This document shows, piece by piece, positions 17,267 to 25,512 of a stretch of 64,000 bases of DNA. Where the stretch lies: contig NZ_MDZB01000091.1 of the NCBI RefSeq assembly GCF_001816145.1, positions 1 through 64,000 on the forward strand, written 5' to 3'. The notes under the pieces were generated by a model. It saw only the letters and a program-made list of their open reading frames with translations, had not been told where the DNA came from and searched no databases. Made by a program: the position numbers and the translations under genes. The first letter of the stretch is position 1. Every line of letters begins with the position of its first letter. Source of the stretch: Hymenobacter lapidarius (lineage in GTDB: Bacteria; Bacteroidota; Bacteroidia; Cytophagales; Hymenobacteraceae).

Positions 17267-18268
17267 CTAATTATTTTTCCGCAGCAAATATACGAAGAAG
17301 GGTACCCCGAACAGGGCCGTGACCAAGCCCACCGGCAACCCGGCGGGCGGGTAGAGCAGGCGGGCGAACAAGTCGCAGGCCAGAAGAAAACCACCACCCA
17401 GCAGGGCGCAGACCAGTAAATTGTAGCGGCCGGTGGTGCCCAGCAGCCCCCGCGTGAGGTGCGGAATCAGCAGACCCACAAAGCCTACCGGGCCGCACAG
17501 CGCCACCACGCCCCCGGTGAGGGCGGCGGCTAGCAGCACCAGCAGCCAGCGCCGCTGCGCCACGGGCAGGCCCAACGCGGCGGCCCGCTCCTCCCCCAGC
17601 AGCAGCAGGTTCAGGTCTTTTTGCATGAAAGCCAGCACAAATAAGCTGATGCCCAGCGCCGCCGCCGGGTACGGAAGCACCTCCCAGCCGGCCCGCTCGA
17701 AGCTGCCGAACGCCCAGAACACCACGCTCCGCAAGCTGCCCTCGGCACTGGCCAGGAAGGTGAGCAGGCTGCCCAGCGCCGCCGCCAGTGCCCCCACCGC
17801 CACGCCCGCCAGCAGCAGCGGCGCCGGCAGGATGCGCCCCCGCCGGGTGCCCAGCGCCACCACCAGCAGCGTGGCGCCAAAAGCCCCCGCTAAGGCCGCC
17901 ACCGGCGGCAAATACACCCCCGCCACCGTGAGCGAAGGCACCAGCACAAACGAGGCAATGGCCCCCAGCGACGCCCCCGAAGCCGTGCCCAGCAAGTACG
18001 GGTCGGCCAGGGGGTTGGTCACCAGCGTTTGGAGCAGGTAGCCGCTCACGGCCAGGCTGGCGCCAGCCAGCAGCGCCAGCACAATGCGCGGCAGGCGCAG
18101 CTGCACAAGGGCCAGTTGGGCCGGGTCGGTGGGGTCGTAGTGCTGCAGGGTGGTCAGCACAAAGCCGTAGGAGGTGGAGTAGCTGCCCACGCGCAGGCCC
18201 AACAACGCCAGCCCCAACACGAGCACGACGCCAAGCAGCAGCCACAAAAGGGGGCGGGGATTCTTCAA
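17267..18268 (-). CDS. FecCD-type ABC transporter permease
   Basis: Inner-membrane permease of the BtuC/FecCD/FhuB family for siderophores, haem or cobalamin. The 333-residue sequence is almost wholly hydrophobic, with about ten transmembrane helices. It has the typical segments RLPRIVLALLAGASLAVSG, NPLADPYLLGTASGASLGA, and GPVGFVGLLIPHLTR for coupling to the ATPase. The start at 18268 is three bases past the stop of the binding-protein gene, so the two are one operon. The expected ATPase (BtuD/FecE type) is missing: the next gene downstream is the pterin synthase on the same strand. Confidence 0.92.
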   Translation of the reverse strand: MKNPRPLLWLLLGVVLVLGLALLGLRVGSYSTSYGFVLTTLQHYDPTDPAQLALVQLRLPRIVLALLAGASLAVSGYLLQTLVTNPLADPYLLGTASGASLGAIASFVLVPSLTVAGVYLPPVAALAGAFGATLLVVALGTRRGRILPAPLLLAGVAVGALAAALGSLLTFLASAEGSLRSVVFWAFGSFERAGWEVLPYPAAALGISLFVLAFMQKDLNLLLLGEERAAALGLPVAQRRWLLVLLAAALTGGVVALCGPVGFVGLLIPHLTRGLLGTTGRYNLLVCALLGGGFLLACDLFARLLYPPAGLPVGLVTALFGVPFFVYLLRKNN

Positions 18269-18271
18269 TTT

Positions 18272-19150
18272 TTACTTTTTGAGCAAGTTCTGCAGTTCGC
18301 GCACCGACTCCACTACGCGCGGGCCCGGCCGCTCCATGAGGTTGCCGGTGATGGCGAACACGCGGCGGTTTTGGTAGGCCTTGATGCGCCGCAGCTCGGG
18401 GTAGTTCTTGAAGAAGGTGCTGTCCATCTTTTCGAAGGTGCCGCCCAGCAGCACGTCGGGATTCAGCTTGAGGATGTACTCGCGGGTGAGGGCCGGGTAC
18501 GGCTGGGGGAAAGTTTCGATGACGGCGTTCTGGCCGCCCGCCAGGCGAATCTGGTCGGTAAACAGGGTGTTTTGGCCGTAGCAGTAAATGGGGTCCTGCC
18601 AGGTGATGGCCAGCACGGTGGGCGGGGCGGCGCGTTGCGGGGCAGCGGCCACAAGCGCTTTGAGCTCGGTGCGGAGCGAATCGGCCACGCGGCGACCCTT
18701 GGCCGGGCGGCCCAGCAAGCGGCCCAGCTTCTCAAGACCGGCAAACACGTCTTCAACCCGCCGAAAACGCTGGTAAAACACCGGCACACCCACTTCCTGC
18801 AGGCGCTGGGCATCATCAACGGGCGTCATGCCCTCTACCGTGAACACGATGTCGGGGCGCAGGAGCACCAGCTTTTCCAGGTCGACGGGGTAGTTGTTCA
18901 CAACGGGTTTCTGCTGCACCACGGCGGGGTAGTTGTCCTGGGGCACGCGGGCCACGATTATGGCCGTATCGGCCACGGCGTACAGCATTTCGGTCATGCT
19001 GGGGGCAAGGGCCAGCACCCGGCGCGGCTGGGCGGGCAGGGTGAGGCGGCGGCCCAGGTCATCGGTGGTGGCAACGGTGGCGGCCTGGTCCGGGGCCGGC
19101 TGGCAACCCAACAGCACGGCTAGGGGTAAAAGCAGCAAAAGAAAACGCAT
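18272..19150 (-). CDS. ABC transporter substrate-binding lipoprotein (BtuF/FepB-like)
   Basis: Metal-chelate or cobalamin binding protein (COG0614) of 292 residues. The N-terminus MRFLLLLLPLAVLLGCQ is a lipoprotein signal with the lipidated Cys at residue 16. The TroA-like fold follows: RRVLALAPSMTEMLYA, then a middle segment with VDLEKLVLLRPDIV and a second lobe with NPDVLLGGTFE. The longer frame to 19249 was rejected because it adds an unrelated basic stretch before the signal. A TACCTTTG box lies immediately before the ATG, which implies little or no 5' leader. First gene of the operon with the permease. Confidence 0.9.
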   Translation of the reverse strand: MRFLLLLLPLAVLLGCQPAPDQAATVATTDDLGRRLTLPAQPRRVLALAPSMTEMLYAVADTAIIVARVPQDNYPAVVQQKPVVNNYPVDLEKLVLLRPDIVFTVEGMTPVDDAQRLQEVGVPVFYQRFRRVEDVFAGLEKLGRLLGRPAKGRRVADSLRTELKALVAAAPQRAAPPTVLAITWQDPIYCYGQNTLFTDQIRLAGGQNAVIETFPQPYPALTREYILKLNPDVLLGGTFEKMDSTFFKNYPELRRIKAYQNRRVFAITGNLMERPGPRVVESVRELQNLLKK

Positions 19151-19155
19151 AGCGG

Positions 19156-19183
19156 CAAAGGTAAACCCAACGGGTGCCGCAAA
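19156..19183 (-). promoter_or_regulatory. Promoter of the ABC binding-protein operon
   Basis: On the minus strand TACCTTTG is at 19163-19156 and TTTG at 19183-19180, spacer 16 bp. The box ends five bases before the ATG, so the transcript would be leaderless or nearly so. Confidence 0.5.
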
Positions 19184-19271
19184 TTTCCAGTCTGTCCGGT
19201 GCCGGCACAGCCTTCCGCAGGCCCCCGGCAGGGTCGAAAACGGCAGCATCTGTTCGGCCGGCGCGCCGGTT

Positions 19272-19279
19272 TACCTTTG
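19272..19279 (+). promoter_or_regulatory. -7 box upstream of the HldD-like epimerase
   Basis: TACCTTTG lies 21 bases before the ATG at 19301. No good -33 TTG is visible. With the box at 19156 it forms a compact divergent promoter region. Confidence 0.5.
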
Positions 19280-19300
19280 CCCCTCCCCAACCCGCCCCCT

Positions 19301-20269
19301 ATGATAGTAGTCACTGGCGCGGCCGGCTTCATTGCCAGCTGCCTCGTTTCCCGCCTCAACGCCGCCAATTTCAACGACGTAGTCGTGGTGGATAATTTTT
19401 CGGTTGCCAAAAAATTGCCCAATATCGAAGGCAAAAAGCTGCGCGAGTACGTGGACCGGGAAACGTTCTTTGAGTGGCTCGACGCCAACCACGAGCAGGT
19501 GGAATTCGTGTTTCACCTCGGCGCCCGCACCGATACCGCGGAGATGGACCCGGCCGTGTTCGACCTGCTCAACCTGAACTACTCCAAGCAGATGTGGCAG
19601 GCCTGCTGCAACTACCAGCTGCCGCTGGTGTACGCATCCTCGGCCGCGACCTACGGCGATGGCATCCTGGGCTACACTGACACCGACGAGGCCCTGTTTC
19701 CTCTCTACCGCCCCCTGAACCCCTACGGCGACTCCAAAAACGACTTCGACAACTGGGCCCTGGCGCAGGAAGAAAAACCGTATTTCTGGGCCGGGCTGAA
19801 GTTTTTCAACGTGTACGGGCCCAACGAGTACCACAAGGGTCGCATGGCTTCGGTGGTACTCCACGCCTTCGACCAGATTCAGAAAACGGGCTCCATGACG
19901 CTCTTCAAGTCGCACAACCCCGACTATACCGACGGCGGGCAGATGCGGGATTTCGTGTATGTGAAGGACGTGGTGGAAGTGTGCTTCTTCCTGCTGCAGC
20001 ACCGGAAAGATTCGGGCATCTACAACCTGGGCAGCGGCGAGGCGCGCACCTTCCTGGACCTAGCCATGAACACGTTCCAGGCCCTGGGCCGCACGGCCGA
20101 TATCCACTTCAAGGATACGCCCGAGGACATTCGGGACAAGTACCAGTACTTCACCCAGGCCGATATGAGCAAGCTCAAGGGCATCGGCTACACCCGGCCC
20201 TTCACCCGCCTGGAAGACGGAATAACTGATTACGTGCAGAATTACCTGGTGCCCGGGCGGTATTTGTAA
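19301..20269 (+). CDS. hldD: ADP-L-glycero-D-manno-heptose 6-epimerase-like protein
   Basis: Extended short-chain dehydrogenase (322 residues) that would interconvert ADP-heptose epimers for the LPS inner core. The N-terminal NAD(P) loop is GAAGFIA at residues 6-12. The active-site pair is Tyr142 and Lys146 in PYGDSK, with Ser113-Ser114 upstream in YASSAATYGD. GARTDTAEMD and GGQMRDFVYVKDV match the substrate-binding parts of HldD. ATG 19301 was chosen because MIVVTGAAGF begins the Rossmann fold; the frame is open upstream without meaning. It lies alone, without other hld genes, so substrate specificity is inferred. Confidence 0.88.
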   Translation: MIVVTGAAGFIASCLVSRLNAANFNDVVVVDNFSVAKKLPNIEGKKLREYVDRETFFEWLDANHEQVEFVFHLGARTDTAEMDPAVFDLLNLNYSKQMWQACCNYQLPLVYASSAATYGDGILGYTDTDEALFPLYRPLNPYGDSKNDFDNWALAQEEKPYFWAGLKFFNVYGPNEYHKGRMASVVLHAFDQIQKTGSMTLFKSHNPDYTDGGQMRDFVYVKDVVEVCFFLLQHRKDSGIYNLGSGEARTFLDLAMNTFQALGRTADIHFKDTPEDIRDKYQYFTQADMSKLKGIGYTRPFTRLEDGITDYVQNYLVPGRYL

Positions 20270-20413
20270 GCTTTTTTTTAGCTTGCGCAGCTAGAGCGAC
20301 GCAAAACCCAACCGGGCAGCCACCGGTTAGCACGTCTCCATTGCCGTTGCTACCCTTGCCGGCGTGCCTACACGCTGGCGTGCGCGCTGCATCTTCCACT
20401 CATATTTTTCGCT

Positions 20414-21802
20414 GTGAACCACCCTGCCCGTCCCGTTATCACCGTTGTGGGCGGCGGCTTTGCGGGCACGGCGCTGGTGTTGCAGCTCCGGCGGCAGCCC
20501 ACCCTGGCCCAGGCCGAGATTCATTTGATTGAGCCCCGGGCCGTTCCCGGACCGGGCCTGGCCTACACCGCCCGCCGGCCCGAGTACCTACTCAACGTGC
20601 GCCCTGGCGCCCTGAGCCTCTACCCGGACGCCCCTCAGCACTTTGCCGAGTGGCTGCGGCAGCAGCCCGAAAGCGCGGCCGGCGTGCCCGAGTTCGCGGC
20701 CCGCACCACCTACGGCCGCTATCTGCACGAAGAGTTGACCGCCGTGCTAGCGGGTGCGGGCGGGGGCAGTGCCGGCGTGCACTGGCACCAAACCACCGCC
20801 GTGGTGGCCCCCCTCCGCTCCGATGGCCACCGGGAAGTACTTCTGGCCAATGGCACCACCCTGCTCAGCAACTTTGTGGTGCTGGCGCTGGGCAATTTCC
20901 CGCCCCCGCCCCCGGCCGGACCCGACTACCGCTACCTGCACCACCCCGCCTACCACGCCGACCCCTGGGCCGCCGGCAACCTGCGCCGCATTGGCCCCGA
21001 CGACGACGTGCTGCTCATCGGCTCCGGGCTCACGGCCGTGGACGTACTGCTGGCCCTGCGCCAGGACGGCCACCGCGCGCCCGTGACGGTGGTGGCCCGC
21101 CACGGGCGCTGGCCCACGGCCCACGGCCCCGTCGGGGCTTCCTACCCCAATTTTTACCCCGAGCTGGCCGCCGAAACCACGGTAAATGGGGTGCTGGCGG
21201 TATTCAGGCGGCACCTGCGCACGGCGGCGGCCCAGGGCATCGACTGGCGGCCGGTACTCGATTCGCTGCGCCCGGACCTGGGCCGCATCTGGGCGGCGTG
21301 GCCCTTGGATGAGCAGCGCCGGTTTTTGCGGCACCTTGTGGGCCTGTGGGCCGTGGCGCGCCACCGCAGCCCCCCCGGCAATGCAGAAGCCATAGAAGCG
21401 TTCACCGCTGCCGGGCTGGTGCAGGTGCACGTGGGCACGGTGCGCGAAATAATCCCCGATGGCAACGGGCTGCGGGTGCGGGTGCGCCCCCACGACGCGC
21501 CCGGTAGCTGGCACGTGGCCCAGCACGTGGTATGCTGCGCCGGCCCCCTGCTCGATTACGGCCGCATTACCGACCCGCTGGTGATGAGCCTGCGCGACGC
21601 GGGACATCTTTCGCCCGATTGCCTGCACCTGGGCCTGCAAACCGACGAGCACGGCGCGCTGCGCGGGGCCAATGGCGTGGTCTCAACCACCTTGTTTACG
21701 CTGGGACCCAGCCGGCGGCCGGCGTATTTTGAGTCGACGGCCGTGCCGGAACTGCGGCAGCAGGCAGCCGACCTGGCGGCCGAAATTGCCCGCCGGGTGT
21801 GA
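20414..21802 (+). CDS. YdhS-like FAD/NAD(P)-binding protein
   Basis: Flavoprotein-like protein of 462 residues and unknown substrate. The first dinucleotide site is ITVVGGGFAGTAL near the N-terminus. NVRPGALSLYPDAPQHFAEWL near residue 60 resembles the corresponding part of E. coli YdhS (COG4529). A second glycine-rich site, VLLIGSGLTAVDV, lies near residue 200. The C-terminal part LFTLGPSRRPAYFESTAVPELR resembles the flavin-facing end of the family. The start codon is GTG (20414). It runs in the same direction as hldD after a 144-base gap without a visible hairpin. Confidence 0.85.
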   Translation: MNHPARPVITVVGGGFAGTALVLQLRRQPTLAQAEIHLIEPRAVPGPGLAYTARRPEYLLNVRPGALSLYPDAPQHFAEWLRQQPESAAGVPEFAARTTYGRYLHEELTAVLAGAGGGSAGVHWHQTTAVVAPLRSDGHREVLLANGTTLLSNFVVLALGNFPPPPPAGPDYRYLHHPAYHADPWAAGNLRRIGPDDDVLLIGSGLTAVDVLLALRQDGHRAPVTVVARHGRWPTAHGPVGASYPNFYPELAAETTVNGVLAVFRRHLRTAAAQGIDWRPVLDSLRPDLGRIWAAWPLDEQRRFLRHLVGLWAVARHRSPPGNAEAIEAFTAAGLVQVHVGTVREIIPDGNGLRVRVRPHDAPGSWHVAQHVVCCAGPLLDYGRITDPLVMSLRDAGHLSPDCLHLGLQTDEHGALRGANGVVSTTLFTLGPSRRPAYFESTAVPELRQQAADLAAEIARRV

Positions 21803-21832
21803 AGCCGATTACTTGATTGAGTTACCTCAAAA

Positions 21833-21872
21833 CAAAAGCCCCAGTGCCCGATAAAGGCAGCTGGGGCTTTTG
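21833..21872. terminator. Bidirectional terminator
   Basis: CAAAAGCCCCAG/CTGGGGCTTTTG plus inner TGCC/GGCA closes a 7-base loop. It separates the YdhS-like gene from the convergent small gene at 21897-22169 and gives T-runs on both strands. Confidence 0.85.
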
Positions 21873-21896
21873 TTTTGAAGGAAAGGTGGCCTGTAC

Positions 21897-22169
21897 CTAA
21901 GCGGCCATGCGCTCCTGGCTGGGGTACAGGGGCAACACCGGTGCAGCTTCGTTGAAAAAAGACGGCGCGGGAGCGGGGGCCACGTCAACTGTATCATCGG
22001 CGTGGCGGCGCAGAGCGCGCATCAGTAGGTATTTATATTTCTCGGCATCGGCCAGGGCCTGCTCGATGGCCGCTACGGCATCCGAATGGGCCACAACAGG
22101 CTGCAGTTCGCGGCGCGGGCGGCGGGCTTCGAAAACATGAGATTCAAGATATTCGGCAGCAGACTTCAT
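21897..22169 (-). CDS. Hypothetical protein, 90 residues
   Basis: Not recognised. The product begins MKSAAEYLESHVFEARRPRR. A strongly helical middle follows (AIEQALADAEKYKYLLMRALRRH), then an acidic and proline-rich tail ending YPSQERMAA. There is no signal peptide or membrane segment. It is backed by the shared terminator at 21833-21872 and by an AT-rich upstream region (22170-22308), which supports a real gene. The start at 22169 is the first ATG of the frame. Confidence 0.65.
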   Translation of the reverse strand: MKSAAEYLESHVFEARRPRRELQPVVAHSDAVAAIEQALADAEKYKYLLMRALRRHADDTVDVAPAPAPSFFNEAAPVLPLYPSQERMAA

Positions 22170-22308
22170 GGCAAAACGGGCTGAATTTGAGATAATAACT
22201 GGGTTGCTTTATTAACCAAATCAGCCGTCTTTTCATTCCCAAAAGGTGCGGAATTCGAGCGTTTTTGACACCTGAAAACAAGCTGTTAATCATATTATCA
22301 ACAGGTGT

Positions 22309-23319
22309 TTACGCAACGATTTTCAGCACCACTTTGCCGAACTGCGCGCCGGCTTCCAAATGGCGCAACGCGGCTTCGCCTTCGGCCAGGGGGAACACTT
22401 CGTCCACAACGGGCACAATGCCTTTTTCGGTCACGAGCTGCAGCATGTCTTCGAAGTCCTGCTCGGTGCCCATGGTGGAGCCCAGGATGCTGAGCTGCTT
22501 CCAGAATACTTTGGCGGGCGGTACATCGGTGATGTTGCCCAGGGTGCCGCCGAAAAAAACAATGCGTCCGCCGGGCGCGGCCGCATCTAGCAGCGGCCCG
22601 AAGGCGGCGCCCCCGGCGCTGTCGATGATGACATCGAACGCGCCGCCCGCCTGCTTGACCAGGGTTTTAACCCAGTTTTCGGCGTTGTAGCGAATGCCAC
22701 CCCTGGCCCCGGCTTTCTGGGCGCGGGCTATTTTCTCGTCGGAGCTGGAAGTCACCCAGACGTCGGCCCCGCGGGCCACGCACAGCTGCACGGCAATGAG
22801 GGCCACGCCCCCGCCCACGCCGGTTACCAGCACGCGTTCGCCGGGCTGCACCTGGGCGCGGGTGAAAGCCGCCCGGTAGGCCGTGAGGCCAGCCAGCGGC
22901 AGCGCTGCGCCCTGCTCGAAGCTGAGGTGCGCGGGTAAGGGCCGGATGTAGCGGGCCGGCAGGCTGATGTATTCGGCAAAGGTGCCAGGGTCGGGCATGC
23001 CCAGCACCGCAAAGTCGGAGGCCTGCACGCGGGGGTTGTCGCCCCAGCGCAGGCCGGGGTTGACGAGCACGCGGCTACCCACGGCCGGGGCATCGGCGGG
23101 CACATCGGCGCCATGGGCGGCTACTTCGCCGGCGCCATCGGACCCGAGGGTGCAGGGCAGCTTAATGCCCGCGTACTTGCCTTCCTGAATAAAAACGTCG
23201 CGGTGATTGAGGGCCGCGGCGTGCAGCCGGACCAGGATTTCACCAGAAGCGGGCGTGGGCGTGGGCACGTCGCGCACGGCAACGGGCTGATGAATGGCAT
23301 CGAGCTGAAGGGCTTGCAT
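22309..23319 (-). CDS. Medium-chain dehydrogenase/reductase, quinone oxidoreductase-like
   Basis: NADPH-dependent oxidoreductase of the MDR superfamily, 336 residues. The catalytic N-terminal part has AAALNHRDVFIQEGKY and LGSDGAGEV. The nucleotide fold has ERVLVTGVGGGVALIAVQL near residue 165, then GADVWVTSSSDEKI. Both the catalytic-zinc Cys and the four-Cys structural zinc loop of alcohol dehydrogenases are absent, so this is a zinc-free quinone reductase type. The C-terminus ends in FGKVVLKIV, typical of the family. Substrate unknown. Confidence 0.88.
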   Translation of the reverse strand: MQALQLDAIHQPVAVRDVPTPTPASGEILVRLHAAALNHRDVFIQEGKYAGIKLPCTLGSDGAGEVAAHGADVPADAPAVGSRVLVNPGLRWGDNPRVQASDFAVLGMPDPGTFAEYISLPARYIRPLPAHLSFEQGAALPLAGLTAYRAAFTRAQVQPGERVLVTGVGGGVALIAVQLCVARGADVWVTSSSDEKIARAQKAGARGGIRYNAENWVKTLVKQAGGAFDVIIDSAGGAAFGPLLDAAAPGGRIVFFGGTLGNITDVPPAKVFWKQLSILGSTMGTEQDFEDMLQLVTEKGIVPVVDEVFPLAEGEAALRHLEAGAQFGKVVLKIVA

Positions 23320-23330
23320 ATTTTCTTTAA

Positions 23331-23365
23331 GTGAGCAGTGAGCAGTGAGCAGTGAGCAGTGAGCA
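23331..23365. repeat. Tandem heptamer GTGAGCA x5
   Basis: Five perfect copies of GTGAGCA directly upstream of the MDR gene start, between its ATG (23319) and the large inverted repeat. A slippage-prone array in the 5' leader. Confidence 0.85.
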
Positions 23366-23368
23366 AAA

Positions 23369-23486
23369 GAACGTCATGCTCATCTGGCGTCCGCGTAGTC
23401 GAAGCATCTCTACCGCGCTACTAATCAATTTTAGTATGGCGGTAGAGATGCTTCGACTACGCGGACGCCAGATGAGCATGACGTTC
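23369..23486. repeat. Perfect 48-bp inverted repeat
   Basis: The arms 23369-23416 and 23439-23486 are exact reverse complements over 48 bp with a 22-bp centre; inside it TACTAA/TTAGTA can pair further. The arm sequence (GTCATGC ... CGAAGCATCTCTACCGC) is shared with elements near 41.0 and 45.8 kb. It lies between the rhomboid and MDR genes. Confidence 0.95.
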
Positions 23487-23535
23487 AAATTAGCTCCGGA
23501 GGTCCTCTAAACAGCTTCTGCGTACCAACGATTAC

Positions 23536-24411
23536 TCATTGAACCTTGCTGTTGTTCGCTGATTTCAGCCCCGGCATGGCCAGCGGCCCGGCCACCAGCA
23601 GGCCCGTAAGGAGGCCGCCAAGGTGAGCCGCATTGTCGATGTTGCCGGTGAGGCCGGACAGCAGGTTGCTGATTACCAGGTACAGTACGAGGCCCAGCAT
23701 GGCGCGGCGGTCGGACTTGTCGAGCACCAGCTTTTTGCTTACCAGCAAGGCCAGCAGGAAACCGTAGAGGCCGAATATGGCGCCGCTTGCGCCCACCGAG
23801 TTAATGCCGTTGCTGTGCCACCACAGGCTGGCCAGGCCCCCGCCCACGCCACTGGCCAGGTACACCACGGCCAGGCGCAGCGGGCCCACCCGGTCTTCCA
23901 CCAGCAGGCCCAGCAGCCACAGGGAACACATGTTGAGCAGTAAATGCGAAAGGCCGGCGTGCACAAACAGGCTGGTGAGCAGCCGCCACGGCTCGCCGTG
24001 CAGCGTGAGGCCCGACACGTTGGAGCCCCAGCCCACCAGCTCCCGGCCGGTAGGGTCGGACGCCGACACGCCGCTGAAAACCATGAGGCCAAACACCAGC
24101 AGGTTGAGGTCGAGCAGCAGCGGCGTGGCCAGGAAGCGGCGCGAGGGAATAAACAGCCCGCGCAGCAGGTGGCCAATGAGTTCGGGCCACGTCTCGTGGG
24201 TTTCGGGCACGGCCACGGCGGGGGTGCCAGCCTCCGGCAACAGGTCCCGGCGGCGCAGCTCGGCCATGGCGGCCGCGCCCACGGCGGGCGGGTAGCGGGC
24301 CGCGTTTTGGGCCAGATACAGGAGCTCGGCTTCGGGCTTCTGGGCAAAGAGCTGCTCGGCCAGCGCCGCAGTAGAACCGGAGTTGGGCAGGCCGGGGTCA
24401 GGTGCTTCCAT
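23536..24411 (-). CDS. Rhomboid family intramembrane serine protease
   Basis: Predicted 291-residue membrane protease that cleaves transmembrane helices. The catalytic Ser209 lies in GASGAIFGLYG and the catalytic His263 in NAAHLGGLLTG. HAGLSHLLLNM near residue 151 is the conserved HxxxxHxxxN-type segment. About six transmembrane helices cover residues 94-285. The first 90 residues are soluble and include the module ELLYLAQN...YPPAV...AMAELRRRDLLP (28-58), which recurs in the next gene upstream. The ATG at 24411 was preferred to one 13 codons earlier. Confidence 0.92.
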   Translation of the reverse strand: MEAPDPGLPNSGSTAALAEQLFAQKPEAELLYLAQNAARYPPAVGAAAMAELRRRDLLPEAGTPAVAVPETHETWPELIGHLLRGLFIPSRRFLATPLLLDLNLLVFGLMVFSGVSASDPTGRELVGWGSNVSGLTLHGEPWRLLTSLFVHAGLSHLLLNMCSLWLLGLLVEDRVGPLRLAVVYLASGVGGGLASLWWHSNGINSVGASGAIFGLYGFLLALLVSKKLVLDKSDRRAMLGLVLYLVISNLLSGLTGNIDNAAHLGGLLTGLLVAGPLAMPGLKSANNSKVQ

Positions 24412-24522
24412 AGAAACGATACGCGGCAAGGAGTGCGCCACGCTTAGCAAGCCGCCACTTTGCCAGGTTGTTTAGGCCGGCGACCCCAACCAGCCGCTCA
24501 AGTCCGCCGCAACTGCAGCCTC

Positions 24523-25362
24523 TTACATGCGCAGCACCGTGCGCTTGTACTGGCGGCCCGATACGGGCGACACGGGCAAGATGCTGGCCATCAGGTCTTC
24601 TACTTCGGCGGTGCGGCTCAGCATTTCTTTGTCCCACTTGTATTTGTTGTCAGCCAGCAGGTCGGGCAGGCTGTCGAGAATGTGCTGCTGGTTGCTGGCC
24701 ACCTTGCCCATATGCTCCACCTGCTGGGCCATTTCGGGGCCAAAATTGTAGGTGTACACGGCGGCGTGGTTCCAGGCGGTCCAGGTTTGGCGCGCTACCA
24801 CGGTTTGTTCGCCAAACATGGGGTTGGCTTTGCCGGCGGTGGCCTGGTCGATGAGGTATTCGGACTGGGCCTGGGCGGCCCAGAAGCGCTTGGCCAGCTC
24901 CCGGAACTGGCGCAGGTGCTGCGGGTTGGCTTTTTCCTGGGCCGGGATTTTGCCCAGCTGTTCAGCCACGGCGTTGGCCACCACGCCATCGTAGCTGGGA
25001 ATGGCGTTGGTGGCTACTTCCACCAGCTTTGGGGCGGGCCGGTTGCGCCGAGCATCCTGGCGGGCTTTCACGGCGGCCACCTGGGCGTTGTCGCGCTGTT
25101 TTAGCCAGTAGGTGCCGCCGCCCAGGGCCACCACAATCAGGCCCAGGGCCACTATTTTGCCCACCGGACTGGCCGGTGCCACGGGCGGCGACACGTAGGG
25201 CGCCGGTGCGGACGCAGTAGCTTGCGGGGCGGCACCGCGGCGCGTCAACTCGCACCGAGCAGCCTCCACCACGCTGGGCTCGTACTGGCCGGGGTTCTGG
25301 ACAAAGAACAACAGTTCATCGTCGGTTTTTTGGTGGTAGAAGTCGGTGGCAGAGCTGGACAT
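24523..25362 (-). CDS. Hypothetical membrane protein sharing the rhomboid's N-terminal module
   Basis: Not assignable to a known enzyme family. The 279-residue product has four parts. An N-terminal module at residues 15-43 (DDELLFFVQNPGQYEPSV...ELTRRG) resembles that of the adjacent rhomboid. A Pro/Ala linker and one transmembrane helix (about 69-87, IVALGLIVVALGGGTYWL) follow. The remaining roughly 190 residues are predicted soluble and helical and contain several Trp and Tyr. The frame is open upstream to 25890, but ATG 25362 begins the sensible part. It precedes the rhomboid on the same strand, and a functional link is likely but unproven. Confidence 0.75.
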   Translation of the reverse strand: MSSSATDFYHQKTDDELLFFVQNPGQYEPSVVEAARCELTRRGAAPQATASAPAPYVSPPVAPASPVGKIVALGLIVVALGGGTYWLKQRDNAQVAAVKARQDARRNRPAPKLVEVATNAIPSYDGVVANAVAEQLGKIPAQEKANPQHLRQFRELAKRFWAAQAQSEYLIDQATAGKANPMFGEQTVVARQTWTAWNHAAVYTYNFGPEMAQQVEHMGKVASNQQHILDSLPDLLADNKYKWDKEMLSRTAEVEDLMASILPVSPVSGRQYKRTVLRM

Positions 25363-25512
25363 GGCCGCGGGTTGGGCTGGTGAGGGTGAAGGATGCAGCA
25401 AGTTCGCTAATAGCGCGCAATATGCCATACCCAACTGTTGCGCCCCGCGCCCGTAAAGCCTGGTACCGGAGCGCAGCCGCGCCTCCGTTTTCTTCTTTCC
25501 TACTTCCAACCC

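Noticed and set aside
19151..19300. Cobalamin riboswitch upstream of the BtuF/BtuC-like genes
   Set aside because: The promoter box sits almost on the start codon, leaving no room for a riboswitch leader.
23331..23365. Possible CRISPR-like array
   Set aside because: The units are contiguous heptamers with no spacers, and no cas gene is present.
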